A stretch of DNA of 64,000 nucleotides. Origin: JBJSXJ01 sp044235425. GTDB taxonomy: Bacteria > Planctomycetota > Planctomycetia > Pirellulales > Pirellulaceae. Made by a program: the position numbers and the translations under genes. Position 1 is the first letter of the stretch, and each line of letters begins with the position of its first letter. The stretch spans positions 186,001 through 250,000 of the forward strand of contig JBIIHW010000002.1 of the NCBI GenBank assembly GCA_044235425.1. The letters are read 5' to 3'. The notes below the pieces were generated by a model. That model did no database searches, had not been told where the DNA came from, and saw only the letters and a program-made list of their open reading frames with translations. Below, piece by piece: positions 51,491 through 60,842 of the stretch.

Positions 51491-52807
51491 TCAGTGGGGG
51501 CTGGCTTCGCTGAGTTCCCGGCGGCTGGTGTCGGGCATAAAAAAGATGATCAGAATTCCCAGTCCGTACACCAGGCTGGTGACTTGGCCCACGCGCGCGT
51601 AACCACCACCAAAATAATTCATCATTTCGCTTGTCCAGGCCACTCCGACTGCTGTCAAAATACGTCCCCAGTTGAATCCCACGCCCGCACCTACGGATCG
51701 TAACCGAGTGGGAAAGAGTTCGGGCAGGCAGAGGGGGAGCCAGCCGAAGTAGAACCCGCTGAAGAATCCGAGTGCTGCATACCAAAACAAGAAGGCGCCG
51801 CGATCGTCGCGGGGATTGAGAAACGTAAAGAGCACCTCGCCACACACAAGTGCGGCCACGCTGAGCAGCAGATAGGAACGACGGCGTCCTAACCAGGCTG
51901 CGAGTGCTCCTCCCAGCAAACTGCTGATTGTGCCCGGCAGTGAGCGGGCAAGCTGGAGGTCGGCCTTGAGCACTGGATCTCCCACTTCCGCCGCCCAGGG
52001 CATCACCCAGTTCGAATTCCCCCAGCCTCCAAAAAGTGGAATGGCTCCCAGGAGAATTGCCAGCAGGGTGGTACCAATCATGGAGGGCTGAAAAATATCT
52101 GCCAGTCCTGCGGGCTTTTCGGATACCGGCTGCGAATGCGGGGCGGATCGTGAGGCTAATTCCTTGCGCTTCAATCGGAGCCAATTTGGCGATTCCGGAA
52201 CAAAAGCCGCAATACTGGCAGCCAACAGCAGTGGGCTGGCGCCAAGCCACATCACCCAGTGCCAGTTGTCAGCGGAGATCGGTTGGAGGCGCGCAAGGTA
52301 GGAGATCATCATGACCCCAACATTCGCAGCGGTACCGAGTGCTCCGGCAAGTAGAGGACGGGAGATATTGGGCCAAGCTTCCGACACAAGTGCCACGGCA
52401 TTAGGCCACGAACCGCCGACGCCCAGGCAGGCGAGGAATCGCAGCAACCAGAGCTCGGTGGGATTCCGCGCATAAACAGCGGCTGCGGAGAAGATGGAAT
52501 AGACGAGCACGCTGACGGCGAGTGCTCGTGTTCGTCCATACCGATCACCAATCCAGCCAAGCAAGTAACCTCCGGTGGCGGCGCCTAGCAGCAACGCGCA
52601 GGTCAGCCGTCCGAACCAGATCGCAATCTGCTTCTCTTCGTCCGATGAAAGCAGGGAGACCGCGGCATCGCGCATGGCGAGCGAAGTGATCGCCAGTTGC
52701 CAGCCGGCACACATCCAGCTCAGGCAACCAGCCACGAGGACCAACCAACGTGCCGACCAGGAGAGAGAAGTTGCTGGCGATTCAGGGTTAGTAGAATTGC
52801 CGTTCAT
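51491..52807 (-). CDS. MFS transporter
   Basis: 438 residues from the ATG at 52807 (GGAG upstream). About twelve membrane segments, with the MFS loop motif GWIGDRYGRTRALAVS after the second helix and a second-half copy AAWLGRRRSYLL. Includes ACLGVGGSWPNAVALVSEAW, resembling sugar/acid:proton symporters and the SV2/synaptic-vesicle-like group. Substrate unknown. Its start lies within the 3' end of the PEP-CTERM gene upstream (20-nt overlap). Confidence 0.9.
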   Translation of the reverse strand: MNGNSTNPESPATSLSWSARWLVLVAGCLSWMCAGWQLAITSLAMRDAAVSLLSSDEEKQIAIWFGRLTCALLLGAATGGYLLGWIGDRYGRTRALAVSVLVYSIFSAAAVYARNPTELWLLRFLACLGVGGSWPNAVALVSEAWPNISRPLLAGALGTAANVGVMMISYLARLQPISADNWHWVMWLGASPLLLAASIAAFVPESPNWLRLKRKELASRSAPHSQPVSEKPAGLADIFQPSMIGTTLLAILLGAIPLFGGWGNSNWVMPWAAEVGDPVLKADLQLARSLPGTISSLLGGALAAWLGRRRSYLLLSVAALVCGEVLFTFLNPRDDRGAFLFWYAALGFFSGFYFGWLPLCLPELFPTRLRSVGAGVGFNWGRILTAVGVAWTSEMMNYFGGGYARVGQVTSLVYGLGILIIFFMPDTSRRELSEASPH

Positions 52808-53561
52808 GTCCGCTCCGCGCTCGTGTAACTCGTTGACGCCGAGATATCCTACACCAGCCCACCAGGGCAATCAGCAGGCACCAGACGATAATCGAAGAGG
52901 GTTCAGGAGTCGCTTCAGCAGACATGCTCGGTTCGCTTATCCAGAAATTCCAAGTCACGTCATTCATGGCTGACTCGAGCCCCAGCACAATCCGCTCGAT
53001 GCGTTCCGGGTAGGCGATGAATCCCAGGAATGCAAGTCCTCCCGAGCCACCTCCTGATACGCCGGGAGCCGTCAGATAGTCGAAGCTACGGATGTCTTGG
53101 CCCCAAACCTCCATAAAGGCGACAAACGGACCAGGCTCACGGGCACTCACCTCCACTCCAAAACGACTCACCGTGCCTTCGAGAAAGTCGAGGACGATCA
53201 GAGTTTTTCCGAAGGAGCTAATCAATGTCTGATAGGGAGAAAAGTCATTCACGAATCCGTGTCGACCGGCGGTACCGAGCTGGAACGCTGAGTCGCCTCC
53301 GCCCGTCATGCGAAAGCGGAATCCCAGAGGTGTGATGCCGCGAGCCGGATCAGGTATCATCGCCCCCTCAAAAACATCCTCGGGAGATAAGCTCCAGAAC
53401 CAACTCGCTCGCATGGTCGGTCCCAGATCCGCTCGACTACTGACCTGAATGACTGCCGCTGCCAAGTGACTCGCGAGCCATCCCGGGATTAGTCCCGTCA
53501 TGGTGGCGAATGCGACGAACCACCAACATGTCAACCAACGCTTTAATTGCCAGATCTTCAT
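52788..53561 (-). CDS. PEP-CTERM sorting-domain protein
   Basis: 257 residues from the ATG at 53561 (GGAGG upstream). An N-terminal signal (WWFVAFATMTGLIPGWLASH) and a C-terminal PEP-CTERM tripartite signal: TPEPSS, a hydrophobic helix (IIVWCLLIALVGWCRI) and basic SRRQR. The body is a beta-rich extracellular domain (GFRFRMTGGGDSAFQLGTAG). Such proteins are cut and anchored by exosortase in exopolysaccharide-producing bacteria. The C-terminal tail after the basic cluster is longer than usual. Confidence 0.88.
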   Translation of the reverse strand: MKIWQLKRWLTCWWFVAFATMTGLIPGWLASHLAAAVIQVSSRADLGPTMRASWFWSLSPEDVFEGAMIPDPARGITPLGFRFRMTGGGDSAFQLGTAGRHGFVNDFSPYQTLISSFGKTLIVLDFLEGTVSRFGVEVSAREPGPFVAFMEVWGQDIRSFDYLTAPGVSGGGSGGLAFLGFIAYPERIERIVLGLESAMNDVTWNFWISEPSMSAEATPEPSSIIVWCLLIALVGWCRISRRQRVTRARSGHERQFY

Positions 53562-53970
53562 TGCGACCTCCTGGTACGTATGTCGCTCGGCGAGAGTAGC
53601 CGCCGAGCGATTCCAATGCCCCAGTCGCCCCATGGGGACGATCCATGCCGAGCGCGCTTTGCTGTTAACCCCCGACTCGCGCGCGATCGCCCTAAGATTT
53701 ATTCGCTGGAAAGGCGGAATTATTCGCTTTCTGGATCAAAAAAATGATCCATTGGAGATTTAGGTGGGTAAGTCCTGCACGGCGACCAGCGATAGGCCGC
53801 GCTATTTAGCCAGAGAGTGGGGACGCTTTACTTTGGTCCATCCGGGTTTTCCATGGGACGCAGTCTCGGTGCGGGATCGAATCGCGGAGCGATGGCATTT
53901 GATAGCCAGGCGTGTAAGCGCCTGGCTGTCGCATGCCACGGCTCCGCTGTTCAGGAAGATAGATAGACCT
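53562..53970. other. Intergenic region with REP-like palindrome
   Basis: About 400 bases with no supported gene. It contains a perfect 9-bp stem, AGCCAGGCG/CGCCTGGCT, at 53904-53912 and 53919-53927 with loop TGTAAG, followed by CACGGCTCCGCTG. It sits between the PEP-CTERM start and the stop of the next minus-strand gene, so it could be a terminator-like or repetitive extragenic palindrome. Confidence 0.5.
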
Positions 53971-55992
53971 TTACTTGCCACTTTCCCGTGGCATCAAGCT
54001 GCTGGTGTCGATGGGATGTCGAGCTTCCCAGTCGAGTGCTTGTTGTCGGCGGACTTCGATGGCGGCTCGCACAGACTTGTCTTTAGCGGCTACAAAGATG
54101 GCATCGCCGGCAGCCTGATGCGTCAATTCCACTCCCTGATCGACAGTCTTCCAGGTGACGTTGTGGATGCCTGCCGCATCGATTCGAAAGATTTCTGTCG
54201 GCTCACGTAGCCACTCCGGCAAGGGAAACCGATGAGTAAAAAGACGTGGTTCTCCAAAACGAAATGTATTTTCAATTGGGTCAGGGACATAAGCCAGGTC
54301 ATTGGCGAATAAAATCGCACACTCGGGAGCAACGATGGTTGCGAAATCCCAGTCCAGTTTTTGCTGCATCGTCCGCGTACGCTCGAAGTGATCCGCCGCG
54401 CCGGCCAGATAGTAGGGAGCGAGCATTTTCATCTCGCGGCCAATCAGCGTGATCGGCTCCCAGGTGTCCGGAAACTTTTGCAAGGACTTTAAGCTCAAAT
54501 TAAACCAGTACAAGGAAGTGATACGAGTGGACAGAGCATGCAGGGCTTGAGCCCGCAGTTCTGCGGGCGTGGGGGATCGTCGTTGGCGATTACTAAAAAA
54601 ACCGCCGCCCCAGCCGTGATGAGGCCCCTGTGACCAATAGGCGACCGGCAGCGGTCGATTGATCTCGCGCAGCGCGCGACACATGTCACCGATGGTCTCC
54701 AGGGGTGCTCCCCAGCTGATGCGTTTACCATCCCAGCGGTCATAGTCCCGCCAGGAATCAGCAGCGGGCGCGACCACTCGATAGGCATCATAATGCGGAA
54801 AGTCCGAGAGTCCGGCGTAGTATCTCCACACTCGTTCTTCGGAATGCGTCACACTGGTGGCCAAGCGGCTGCTGCGATAGGGCAGAAATTTTTCGAAAAC
54901 CTCCTGCGGCGGCACTGGGCGACCACCGCCATACTGCGGCTCCCCTAAAAACTCCACGGCATGAATTCGTCCCAGCCACTTGTCATTATCCCAGTCCTCC
55001 AGCGGCCACAAACGATTGCAGAGTTTAAAAGGATATTTGGTGTAGAGTTGCTCGTTGTCCGTATAACCTGGTACGCCTTGGATCTGACCAAAATTCACGT
55101 GCAGATGAGACAACAAGCGGAGATACGATTCATCGCGCAAATGATCACCAATCCAGCCTCCGCCAATATCAAAACTCTCGCGCTTCACTCGCAAATGTTC
55201 CCACAGTGGACCGGCTGACGTTTGTAATTCCACGGCCGCGTAGGTGAGCGGTAGCGGCTGTGCGAAAGAAATCTGGACGAAGCCCCGGTCATGAGCGGGT
55301 ATCGATACGTTCACGGAGTGAGGTGGCTGAGCATACAGCGTTTGCCAGCTCCGGCCTGAACGCGGCAGCCAAAGTCGTACGGATTGGATGGTGAGCGGCT
55401 GCGATTCCTGATTTACCACATGAGCAATCATTTCACGCGGCTGCGGATTTGCGTCTGCAGCGAGAAACGTGATGGTGCTAATCCAGCGCTGAGGTGCCTT
55501 GAGATCAATAAGAGTTGCAGGGAGTCCAGCGGCCACAACATCGACTGTCTGTCCCACCCCCCACCGCGATGTTTTGCCATTCCAGGTCCAAACAGTGAGT
55601 GAGTCGGCGGTGCTGTGTGATTCGGCGTTGCTGTGTGATTCGGCGTTGCTGTGTGATTCGGCGTTGTCATGGTCGGCTACGTCCAGATCATGCCAGGCCC
55701 ATTCACCAGCGGTCAACAGCTGCTGAGGTGAGCGGCCGTCAAACGTTTGAGGTCGTGCCTTCCCTTGAATGAACAGTTGTACCTTTGCCGCTAAATCGGG
55801 ATCGCGTGGCCGTCGATACCGCATCGTTTCAGCGATAACGTGGGGTGTTACCGTAACGCCGCGCAATTCCGCAGCTCTCAGTGAAGTTGGTCGAGAATGT
55901 GTTAACCAGGCGCTGACGAGCGTCACGGTTAACAGTGCCCAAGAAAACCGATGGAATTTAAAAGGTGGCGGGGGAGGGGTGGATAGGTTCAT
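53971..55992 (-). CDS. Exported glycosidase-like protein of unknown specificity
   Basis: 673 residues with an N-terminal membrane/signal segment (SWALLTVTLVSAWLTHSRPT). An N-terminal beta-rich region is followed by a barrel-like region with many aromatic residues (HVNFGQIQGVPGYTD, LPVAYWSQGPHHGWGGGFFS, ALHALSTRITSLYWFNLSLK), reminiscent of beta-galactosidase/GH-A type proteins, then a C-terminal beta domain. No catalytic Glu pair could be assigned. A three-unit NAESHS repeat lies near residue 115. Neighbours include a sulfatase, fitting polysaccharide breakdown. Confidence 0.7.
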   Translation of the reverse strand: MNLSTPPPPPFKFHRFSWALLTVTLVSAWLTHSRPTSLRAAELRGVTVTPHVIAETMRYRRPRDPDLAAKVQLFIQGKARPQTFDGRSPQQLLTAGEWAWHDLDVADHDNAESHSNAESHSNAESHSTADSLTVWTWNGKTSRWGVGQTVDVVAAGLPATLIDLKAPQRWISTITFLAADANPQPREMIAHVVNQESQPLTIQSVRLWLPRSGRSWQTLYAQPPHSVNVSIPAHDRGFVQISFAQPLPLTYAAVELQTSAGPLWEHLRVKRESFDIGGGWIGDHLRDESYLRLLSHLHVNFGQIQGVPGYTDNEQLYTKYPFKLCNRLWPLEDWDNDKWLGRIHAVEFLGEPQYGGGRPVPPQEVFEKFLPYRSSRLATSVTHSEERVWRYYAGLSDFPHYDAYRVVAPAADSWRDYDRWDGKRISWGAPLETIGDMCRALREINRPLPVAYWSQGPHHGWGGGFFSNRQRRSPTPAELRAQALHALSTRITSLYWFNLSLKSLQKFPDTWEPITLIGREMKMLAPYYLAGAADHFERTRTMQQKLDWDFATIVAPECAILFANDLAYVPDPIENTFRFGEPRLFTHRFPLPEWLREPTEIFRIDAAGIHNVTWKTVDQGVELTHQAAGDAIFVAAKDKSVRAAIEVRRQQALDWEARHPIDTSSLMPRESGK
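55611..55664 (-). repeat. 18-bp minisatellite (three units)
   Basis: Three identical in-frame 18-bp units (TGCTGTGTGATTCGGCGT on the plus strand) encode the NAESHS repeat of the exported glycosidase-like protein. Copy-number change would preserve the frame. Confidence 0.92.
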
Positions 55993-56018
55993 CGCGAGGG
56001 CCCCCGGAAGGTGTGTCT

Positions 56019-57584
56019 TTATTTTCGAATTCGAACCGGCACGTCATTCTTTTGTGCGGGACCCGGTGTGCTGCGGCCATTCTGTACATACTGCTCTAAC
56101 AACTTAGTCATTCGCTCCACCAACTCGGGATGGTCAGCCTGCAGATTCTTCTGTTCGCTGGGATCGGTGTTGAGATCGAAGAGTTGGACGGGCGGTTGAT
56201 TTTGAGCCGCCTTCGATCCGGGTTTGGGGTCGCTCCAGCCACCCGAGTCTCCGGTGAGCAGGAGCTTCCAGTTTTTCTGTCGAATGGCAAACGAGCCATT
56301 AACGGAGTGATGCACGATAGCTTCGCGAGTGGCGGGTGGTGGCGCGTTGGGGAGGGGCGGTTGCCAGGCGTCGAGCATACTGGCGCTGTCCTCACCGGCA
56401 TTCGCAGGCAATTTGGCGCCGATGATTTGCGCGAATGTTGCCATGAGATCGACCAAGCAGATCACGCGATCACTACGACTTCCGGCCGGAATTCTTCCTG
56501 GCCAACGAGCGAGGAAGGGAATGTGATGTCCACCCTCATAGAGATCTGCCTTGTGACCGCGAAAGAGATGGTTGGGATTATGTCCCAGTTTGCCGAGGGC
56601 CGCAAAGTCAGCTTCCGGGGAGCAGCCATTGTCGCTTGTCACGATCACGAGTGTTTGCTGATCGACTTCTTGTTCGGTGAGCGCGGCGAGTACGGAGCCG
56701 ATGGCCGCATCGGTTTGCATGACGAAATCGGCGTAAGGATTGATATCGCTGCGCCCCTGCCAATCTGGGGTGGCGGCGATGGGAGTGTGGGGTGATGCCA
56801 GGGGCAAGTAGAGGAAGAATGGCTGGCCTTGTTTCGCTGCGGGAGCATGTCGAGCGATAAAACTAATCGCCTCGCGCGTGAGGCTCGGCAGAACGTCGTG
56901 GGCTTCGAAATCTTCTGCCGCAGGTCCACGACGAGTGGCATGCTTGGGTTTGCCGAGCATCATCGGGAAGGCTTTGTTGACCGTCGGGATCGCCACGACT
57001 TTATTTTGTCGGATAAAGGTGTAGGGGACCATGTCGAGCGAGGCGCTGATGCCGAAGTATTCATCAAAGCCAGCGGTGAGCGGTCCACGCGCAATTGGCT
57101 TTTCAAAATCCACACGCCAGCCATCCATGCCTAGCTCAATACCATCACCAAATGCCGGAGCACCTTCCTTCAGTGTCCACTCCATTCCAAGATGCCATTT
57201 GCCAAAACAGGCCGTCTTGTAGCCATGGCTCCGCAGGAGCGACGCGATAGTAAGTCGATCGGGTGCGATCAAAGGAGGACTCATGCCACCTTGCACTCCC
57301 CGCTGCAATCGTGAGCGCCAGCTATAGCGACCGGTGAGCAGGCCGTAGCGAGTGGGTGTACAGACTCCCGAGGGCGAGTGGGCATCGGTCATGATGACCC
57401 CGTCTGCCGCTAATCGATCCAGATGCGGAGTCGCAATTTTTCCGGCAGGATTTAGGCAACGAACATCGCCATAGCCGAGATCATCACAGAGGATGACCAC
57501 GATGTTGGGAGGCCGCTGGGGTTGGGCAGCCACGGACTCGGCTCCGCAAACGCCCACCAGTGTAGCCAGGAGAGTGATGATCAT
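56019..57584 (-). CDS. Exported type I sulfatase (arylsulfatase A-like)
   Basis: 521 residues with a signal peptide (MIITLLATLVGVCGAESVAA). Metal motif NIVVILCDDLGYGDVRCLNP; formylglycine signature CTPTRYGLLTGRY with Cys75; then TACFGKWHLGMEW and VIVTSDNGCSPEADF. Typical length for choline/arylsulfatase types. It overlaps the metF stop by 4 nt, so it is translated from the same message. Probable substrate: sulfated glycans, as the adjacent glycosidase-like gene suggests. Confidence 0.95.
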   Translation of the reverse strand: MIITLLATLVGVCGAESVAAQPQRPPNIVVILCDDLGYGDVRCLNPAGKIATPHLDRLAADGVIMTDAHSPSGVCTPTRYGLLTGRYSWRSRLQRGVQGGMSPPLIAPDRLTIASLLRSHGYKTACFGKWHLGMEWTLKEGAPAFGDGIELGMDGWRVDFEKPIARGPLTAGFDEYFGISASLDMVPYTFIRQNKVVAIPTVNKAFPMMLGKPKHATRRGPAAEDFEAHDVLPSLTREAISFIARHAPAAKQGQPFFLYLPLASPHTPIAATPDWQGRSDINPYADFVMQTDAAIGSVLAALTEQEVDQQTLVIVTSDNGCSPEADFAALGKLGHNPNHLFRGHKADLYEGGHHIPFLARWPGRIPAGSRSDRVICLVDLMATFAQIIGAKLPANAGEDSASMLDAWQPPLPNAPPPATREAIVHHSVNGSFAIRQKNWKLLLTGDSGGWSDPKPGSKAAQNQPPVQLFDLNTDPSEQKNLQADHPELVERMTKLLEQYVQNGRSTPGPAQKNDVPVRIRK

Positions 57585-58456
57585 GAGGTTGATTGAGGCC
57601 AGGCGGCTTGTAGCACTTGAGCGGTCGCGGAAGATTTGTTGAGCACGTAGAAATGCACACCGGGTACGCCACGCTGGAGCAAATCGCGTAACTGTTTCGT
57701 GGCAAATTCAACTCCACATTGGAATTGCCAATCGGCATCGTCGCGCTGCGAGAGCGCGGAAACGAAGTCGCCAGGGAGGCGAGCTTTGCAGAGTGAGGCA
57801 ATGCGCTGTACTTGCGCCAAGTTCGTAACGGGCAATAGACCGGGCACAATCGGGACTCGAATGCCTGCCTGTTCGCAGCGATCTCGGAAGCGGAAAAAGT
57901 CTGCGTTATCGTAGAACAGCTGGGTAACGATAATGTCGGCGCCCGCATCCACTTTGCGGCGCAGATTTTCCAAATCCACTTCCGCACTCGGCGCCTCTTG
58001 ATGCACCTCAGGATATCCAGCCACCGCAATCCCGTATTGGGGAAACTCGGCGCGAATGAGCGACACGAGTTCATTGGCGTAACGCAGACCACCAGCGACG
58101 GCTTGAAACTCCGATTGTCCACGAGGTGGATCGCCGCGGAGAGCAACGATGTAATCGACGGCAGCGGATTGGGCGGCCGTCAAATAGTCACGCAGTTGGT
58201 CGACCGTCGTGCCCACACAGGTCAGATGGGAAGCGACTGCTACTTGAAATCGTCGCTTGACTTGGGCGACGATTTCGAGCGTTTTATCACGCGTGGAACC
58301 ACCCGCGCCGTAGGTGCAGGTGAAGTAGTCCGGGCGAAACTCGCTCAGCTTCTCCACATGATCCCACAGTGCCACTTCCAGTTCAGCAGTCTTGGGAGGA
58401 AACAATTCGAACGAAAGTCCGACACGACCCGAACGATAAACCAACGAAAGTGGCAT
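57581..58456 (-). CDS. metF: Methylenetetrahydrofolate reductase
   Basis: 291 residues. FAD-dependent reduction of 5,10-methylene- to 5-methyl-tetrahydrofolate for methionine synthesis. Conserved: LSFELFPPKTAELE near the N-terminus, DYFTCTYGAGGSTRDKTLEI, HLTCVGTTVDQLRDYL, VDYIVALRGDPPRGQSEF, ITQLFYDNADFFRFRD-like (here IIVTQLFYDNADFF). Normal MetF length. It overlaps the sulfatase start, an odd partner, and follows the TM2 gene by 13 nt. No SAM riboswitch is visible upstream. Confidence 0.95.
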   Translation of the reverse strand: MPLSLVYRSGRVGLSFELFPPKTAELEVALWDHVEKLSEFRPDYFTCTYGAGGSTRDKTLEIVAQVKRRFQVAVASHLTCVGTTVDQLRDYLTAAQSAAVDYIVALRGDPPRGQSEFQAVAGGLRYANELVSLIRAEFPQYGIAVAGYPEVHQEAPSAEVDLENLRRKVDAGADIIVTQLFYDNADFFRFRDRCEQAGIRVPIVPGLLPVTNLAQVQRIASLCKARLPGDFVSALSQRDDADWQFQCGVEFATKQLRDLLQRGVPGVHFYVLNKSSATAQVLQAAWPQSTS

Positions 58457-58469
58457 GGGCTGACTTCAA

Positions 58470-58727
58470 CTACTTCTTCATGAATACGAATTCCATAGAC
58501 TCCGGCGTGCGCTGATTATAGCGTGCATCGAACTCTGCGTCAGACATCATGAGCAGCATAATGCCTTCCACGAGGGCGATAATTCCACCAATACAAAAGC
58601 AGCTGCTCACCAAGCAAATCAGTCCTGCGGTGGTTGAACCCAAATAGAAGTGATGGATACCCAATCCTCCCAGCAGTAGGGCCAGCACTCCTGCAACAAC
58701 CTTATTCTTTCCACGTCCTGTCGTCAT
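58470..58727 (-). CDS. TM2-domain membrane protein
   Basis: 85 residues. Two membrane helices with the TM2 signature: VAGVLALLLGGLGIHHFYLG, STTAGLICLVSSCFCIGGII, ALVEGIMLLM, with the DxF-like LMMSDAEFDARYN tail. Family of unknown function. Start ATG with an AGGAGTG-like site upstream. Same strand as metF. Confidence 0.9.
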   Translation of the reverse strand: MTTGRGKNKVVAGVLALLLGGLGIHHFYLGSTTAGLICLVSSCFCIGGIIALVEGIMLLMMSDAEFDARYNQRTPESMEFVFMKK

Positions 58728-58889
58728 GGATCACTCCTTGGCAATTTAAAAGTGAGTCTGCGTTGGCTGAGGCGGGAAGTTGGAGAAGACCAACTACGGA
58801 TGGCAGCGGTTCAGCCAGGACCAAGAGTATCAGGTTTGTGCCGGAGTGGGTCAAGCAATTTTGCTGTGATTTACCGTCGGCAGCAAGGC

Positions 58890-60764
58890 TCAGCGTTCCT
58901 CGATTACCTTGGACCGCTGATCCTCTGGTCCCCCGCTTTTGCGGAGCGTAACGGGGCCTGTGAGTCGCGCGACGATCCGCGCGAAGTCAGCGGGGCTGCC
59001 GACACGCTGCTCGGCAATATGACTGATCCAGTCACCGGGACGCAGGCCAGCCCTCCAAGCCGGGGAATCCACCTCCACGGCCACGACGGCTACCGCCACC
59101 ACCTCCGGGTTTGTCGATATCCGACTGGCAAATTGAGCCGTGGCGGTAACGTGATCGAGAGTTAGCCCTCGCCAAGGTGGATCAGCCGCCTGTCCGTATG
59201 GGCTTGGAGGCCCCTGGATGTATTTCTTGGCGAGCTGGACCGTGATGGGGAGGGTAACCGTCTGTTTCCCGCGAGCACGTTCCACGGATAAGACGACCTG
59301 AGCGTCGGCCGGCAATTTGCTCAGTTCGCGAATCATATCAGCAGGTTCGGTCACCGCCACGCCCGCGACCTCTTTTACGATATCGTCGAGTTTCAGATCA
59401 CTGCGTGCCGCGGGAGTTCCCGGGACGATCTGCGCGACACGAACTCCAGTTCGTCCCTCTTGCCGGTGCGCGAGCGGAAGACTTTCGGGTGCTAATCCGA
59501 GGAAGCCGTAGTCGACTTTGCGCCCCGCCTTGAGTGATTCCAGGGCACGCTGAAACAGTTCATCGACAGGAATTGCAAAACCGGCAGCCGCGTCCTCGCC
59601 CTCCAGGGATGCCAGGCAAGTGGTAAGACCGATCATTTCACCGCGCAGGTTGAGCAGGGCTCCACCGCTGTAGCCGAGTTGCAATCGGCAATCGGTCTGA
59701 ATCAATGTGCCGTATTGATGCAGCGTCTCACCCGGGACACGCCGGCCGCCAACCACTCGCCCGAGACCTCCCGGTGCTGGGGCCTCGTCGGCGCCCGCAG
59801 CTGGTTCGCCGCCACCCAGATCCCCGGCACCTTGCTCTCCAACACCTTGCTCTCCAACACCTTGCTCTCCAACACCTTGATCTCCAACACCTTGCTCTCC
59901 AACACCTTGATCTCCAACACCTTGATCTCCAGCATCTGGTTCACGGGCGGTATCCCGGGTGGCGCGCGGCGCCTTCCGCGACAGATTGGCAATGATTCCC
60001 CAGGAGGCACTTGGCTGACCATCGCGAGCGATGGCGTGCGGGTTTCCCAAGGCAACGACGATTTGACCTCGCCGGACCGCTTGTCCATTTCCCAATTTGA
60101 TCGGAGTCAAACCCTGAGCGTTGATCTTTAGGACGGCTAGGTCGAGCCAGGGATCGGCCGCTTTGACCTCCGCCAAGTAGGGTTTTCGTTGAACCCACAC
60201 CCAGACTCGATTGAGTTGAGGTTCGCCGATGACGTGATAGTTCGTGACGATGAGCCCATCGCGATCGAGAATAACTCCCGTGCCGTACTCGTGAGGCACG
60301 AAATCGGGATCATCCGGGGTGCGTTCTCCAACCAGTCGCCCATTGTCTTGGTCGTTATCGCCGACCGCGCGTCCGACCGCTCGCCCACGCCGTTGTCGGG
60401 CGATGGCGACGACCGATTTGTCGGCGGCCGCGATAGTTTCGACGAGCGACTGTTCGAGTGCTGCGAGGAGCGCATTCCCCGTTGGGGCTGCAGTCGCGGG
60501 TGCTGACGCATTGGGGGATGTGTTAGTCGGCGGAGCTGGAGTTGGAACTGGAGCTGGAGTCGCTGGGGGCGATTCTTGGGCGCATGCCTGGGGGAGCAAC
60601 TCAAGCGTACTGAGCAGCGACGAACGGATTTGCAAGGTGAATGATGGGGCGAGTTGTCGCAAGTCGAGTGGCGTGACGACGATGGCAACACTGCCGATGG
60701 CGATCAGAGTTCGCACCCAGACGGATACGGCCCGGGCACCAAGTGGGTATGGCATCGACTTCAT
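58890..60764 (-). CDS. HtrA/DegP-like serine protease with two PDZ domains
   Basis: 624 residues from the ATG at 60764 (AGAGGA upstream). Signal segment, Pro/Ala/Thr-rich linker, trypsin-like domain with His in VTNYHVIGEP, Asp in PWLDLAVLKI and Ser in LGYSGGALLNLRG (consensus GNSGGP altered to GYSGGA). Then PDZ1 (YGFLGLAPESLP) and PDZ2 (WRAGLRPGDWISHIAEQRVG). Between Asp and Ser a low-complexity insert of GVGDQ/GVGEQ repeats enlarges a loop before the catalytic Ser. Envelope protein quality control is the usual role. The altered residues make proteolytic activity likely but not certain. Confidence 0.88.
   Translation of the reverse strand: MKSMPYPLGARAVSVWVRTLIAIGSVAIVVTPLDLRQLAPSFTLQIRSSLLSTLELLPQACAQESPPATPAPVPTPAPPTNTSPNASAPATAAPTGNALLAALEQSLVETIAAADKSVVAIARQRRGRAVGRAVGDNDQDNGRLVGERTPDDPDFVPHEYGTGVILDRDGLIVTNYHVIGEPQLNRVWVWVQRKPYLAEVKAADPWLDLAVLKINAQGLTPIKLGNGQAVRRGQIVVALGNPHAIARDGQPSASWGIIANLSRKAPRATRDTAREPDAGDQGVGDQGVGEQGVGDQGVGEQGVGEQGVGEQGAGDLGGGEPAAGADEAPAPGGLGRVVGGRRVPGETLHQYGTLIQTDCRLQLGYSGGALLNLRGEMIGLTTCLASLEGEDAAAGFAIPVDELFQRALESLKAGRKVDYGFLGLAPESLPLAHRQEGRTGVRVAQIVPGTPAARSDLKLDDIVKEVAGVAVTEPADMIRELSKLPADAQVVLSVERARGKQTVTLPITVQLAKKYIQGPPSPYGQAADPPWRGLTLDHVTATAQFASRISTNPEVVAVAVVAVEVDSPAWRAGLRPGDWISHIAEQRVGSPADFARIVARLTGPVTLRKSGGPEDQRSKVIEER
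59831..59935 (-). repeat. 15-bp minisatellite (seven units) in the HtrA-like gene
   Basis: Seven near-identical 15-bp units (CTTGCTCTCCAACAC, with CTTGATCTCCAACAC variants) encode alternating GVGEQ/GVGDQ repeats in the loop ahead of the catalytic Ser. All keep frame. Confidence 0.95.
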
Positions 60765-60842
60765 CGTGCGATCCTCTCTGCAGCTGCTGGACGACGGCGT
60801 GCAGCAGCCTTTTGCACCTCGGACTTGCACCAGGGCTACAGG

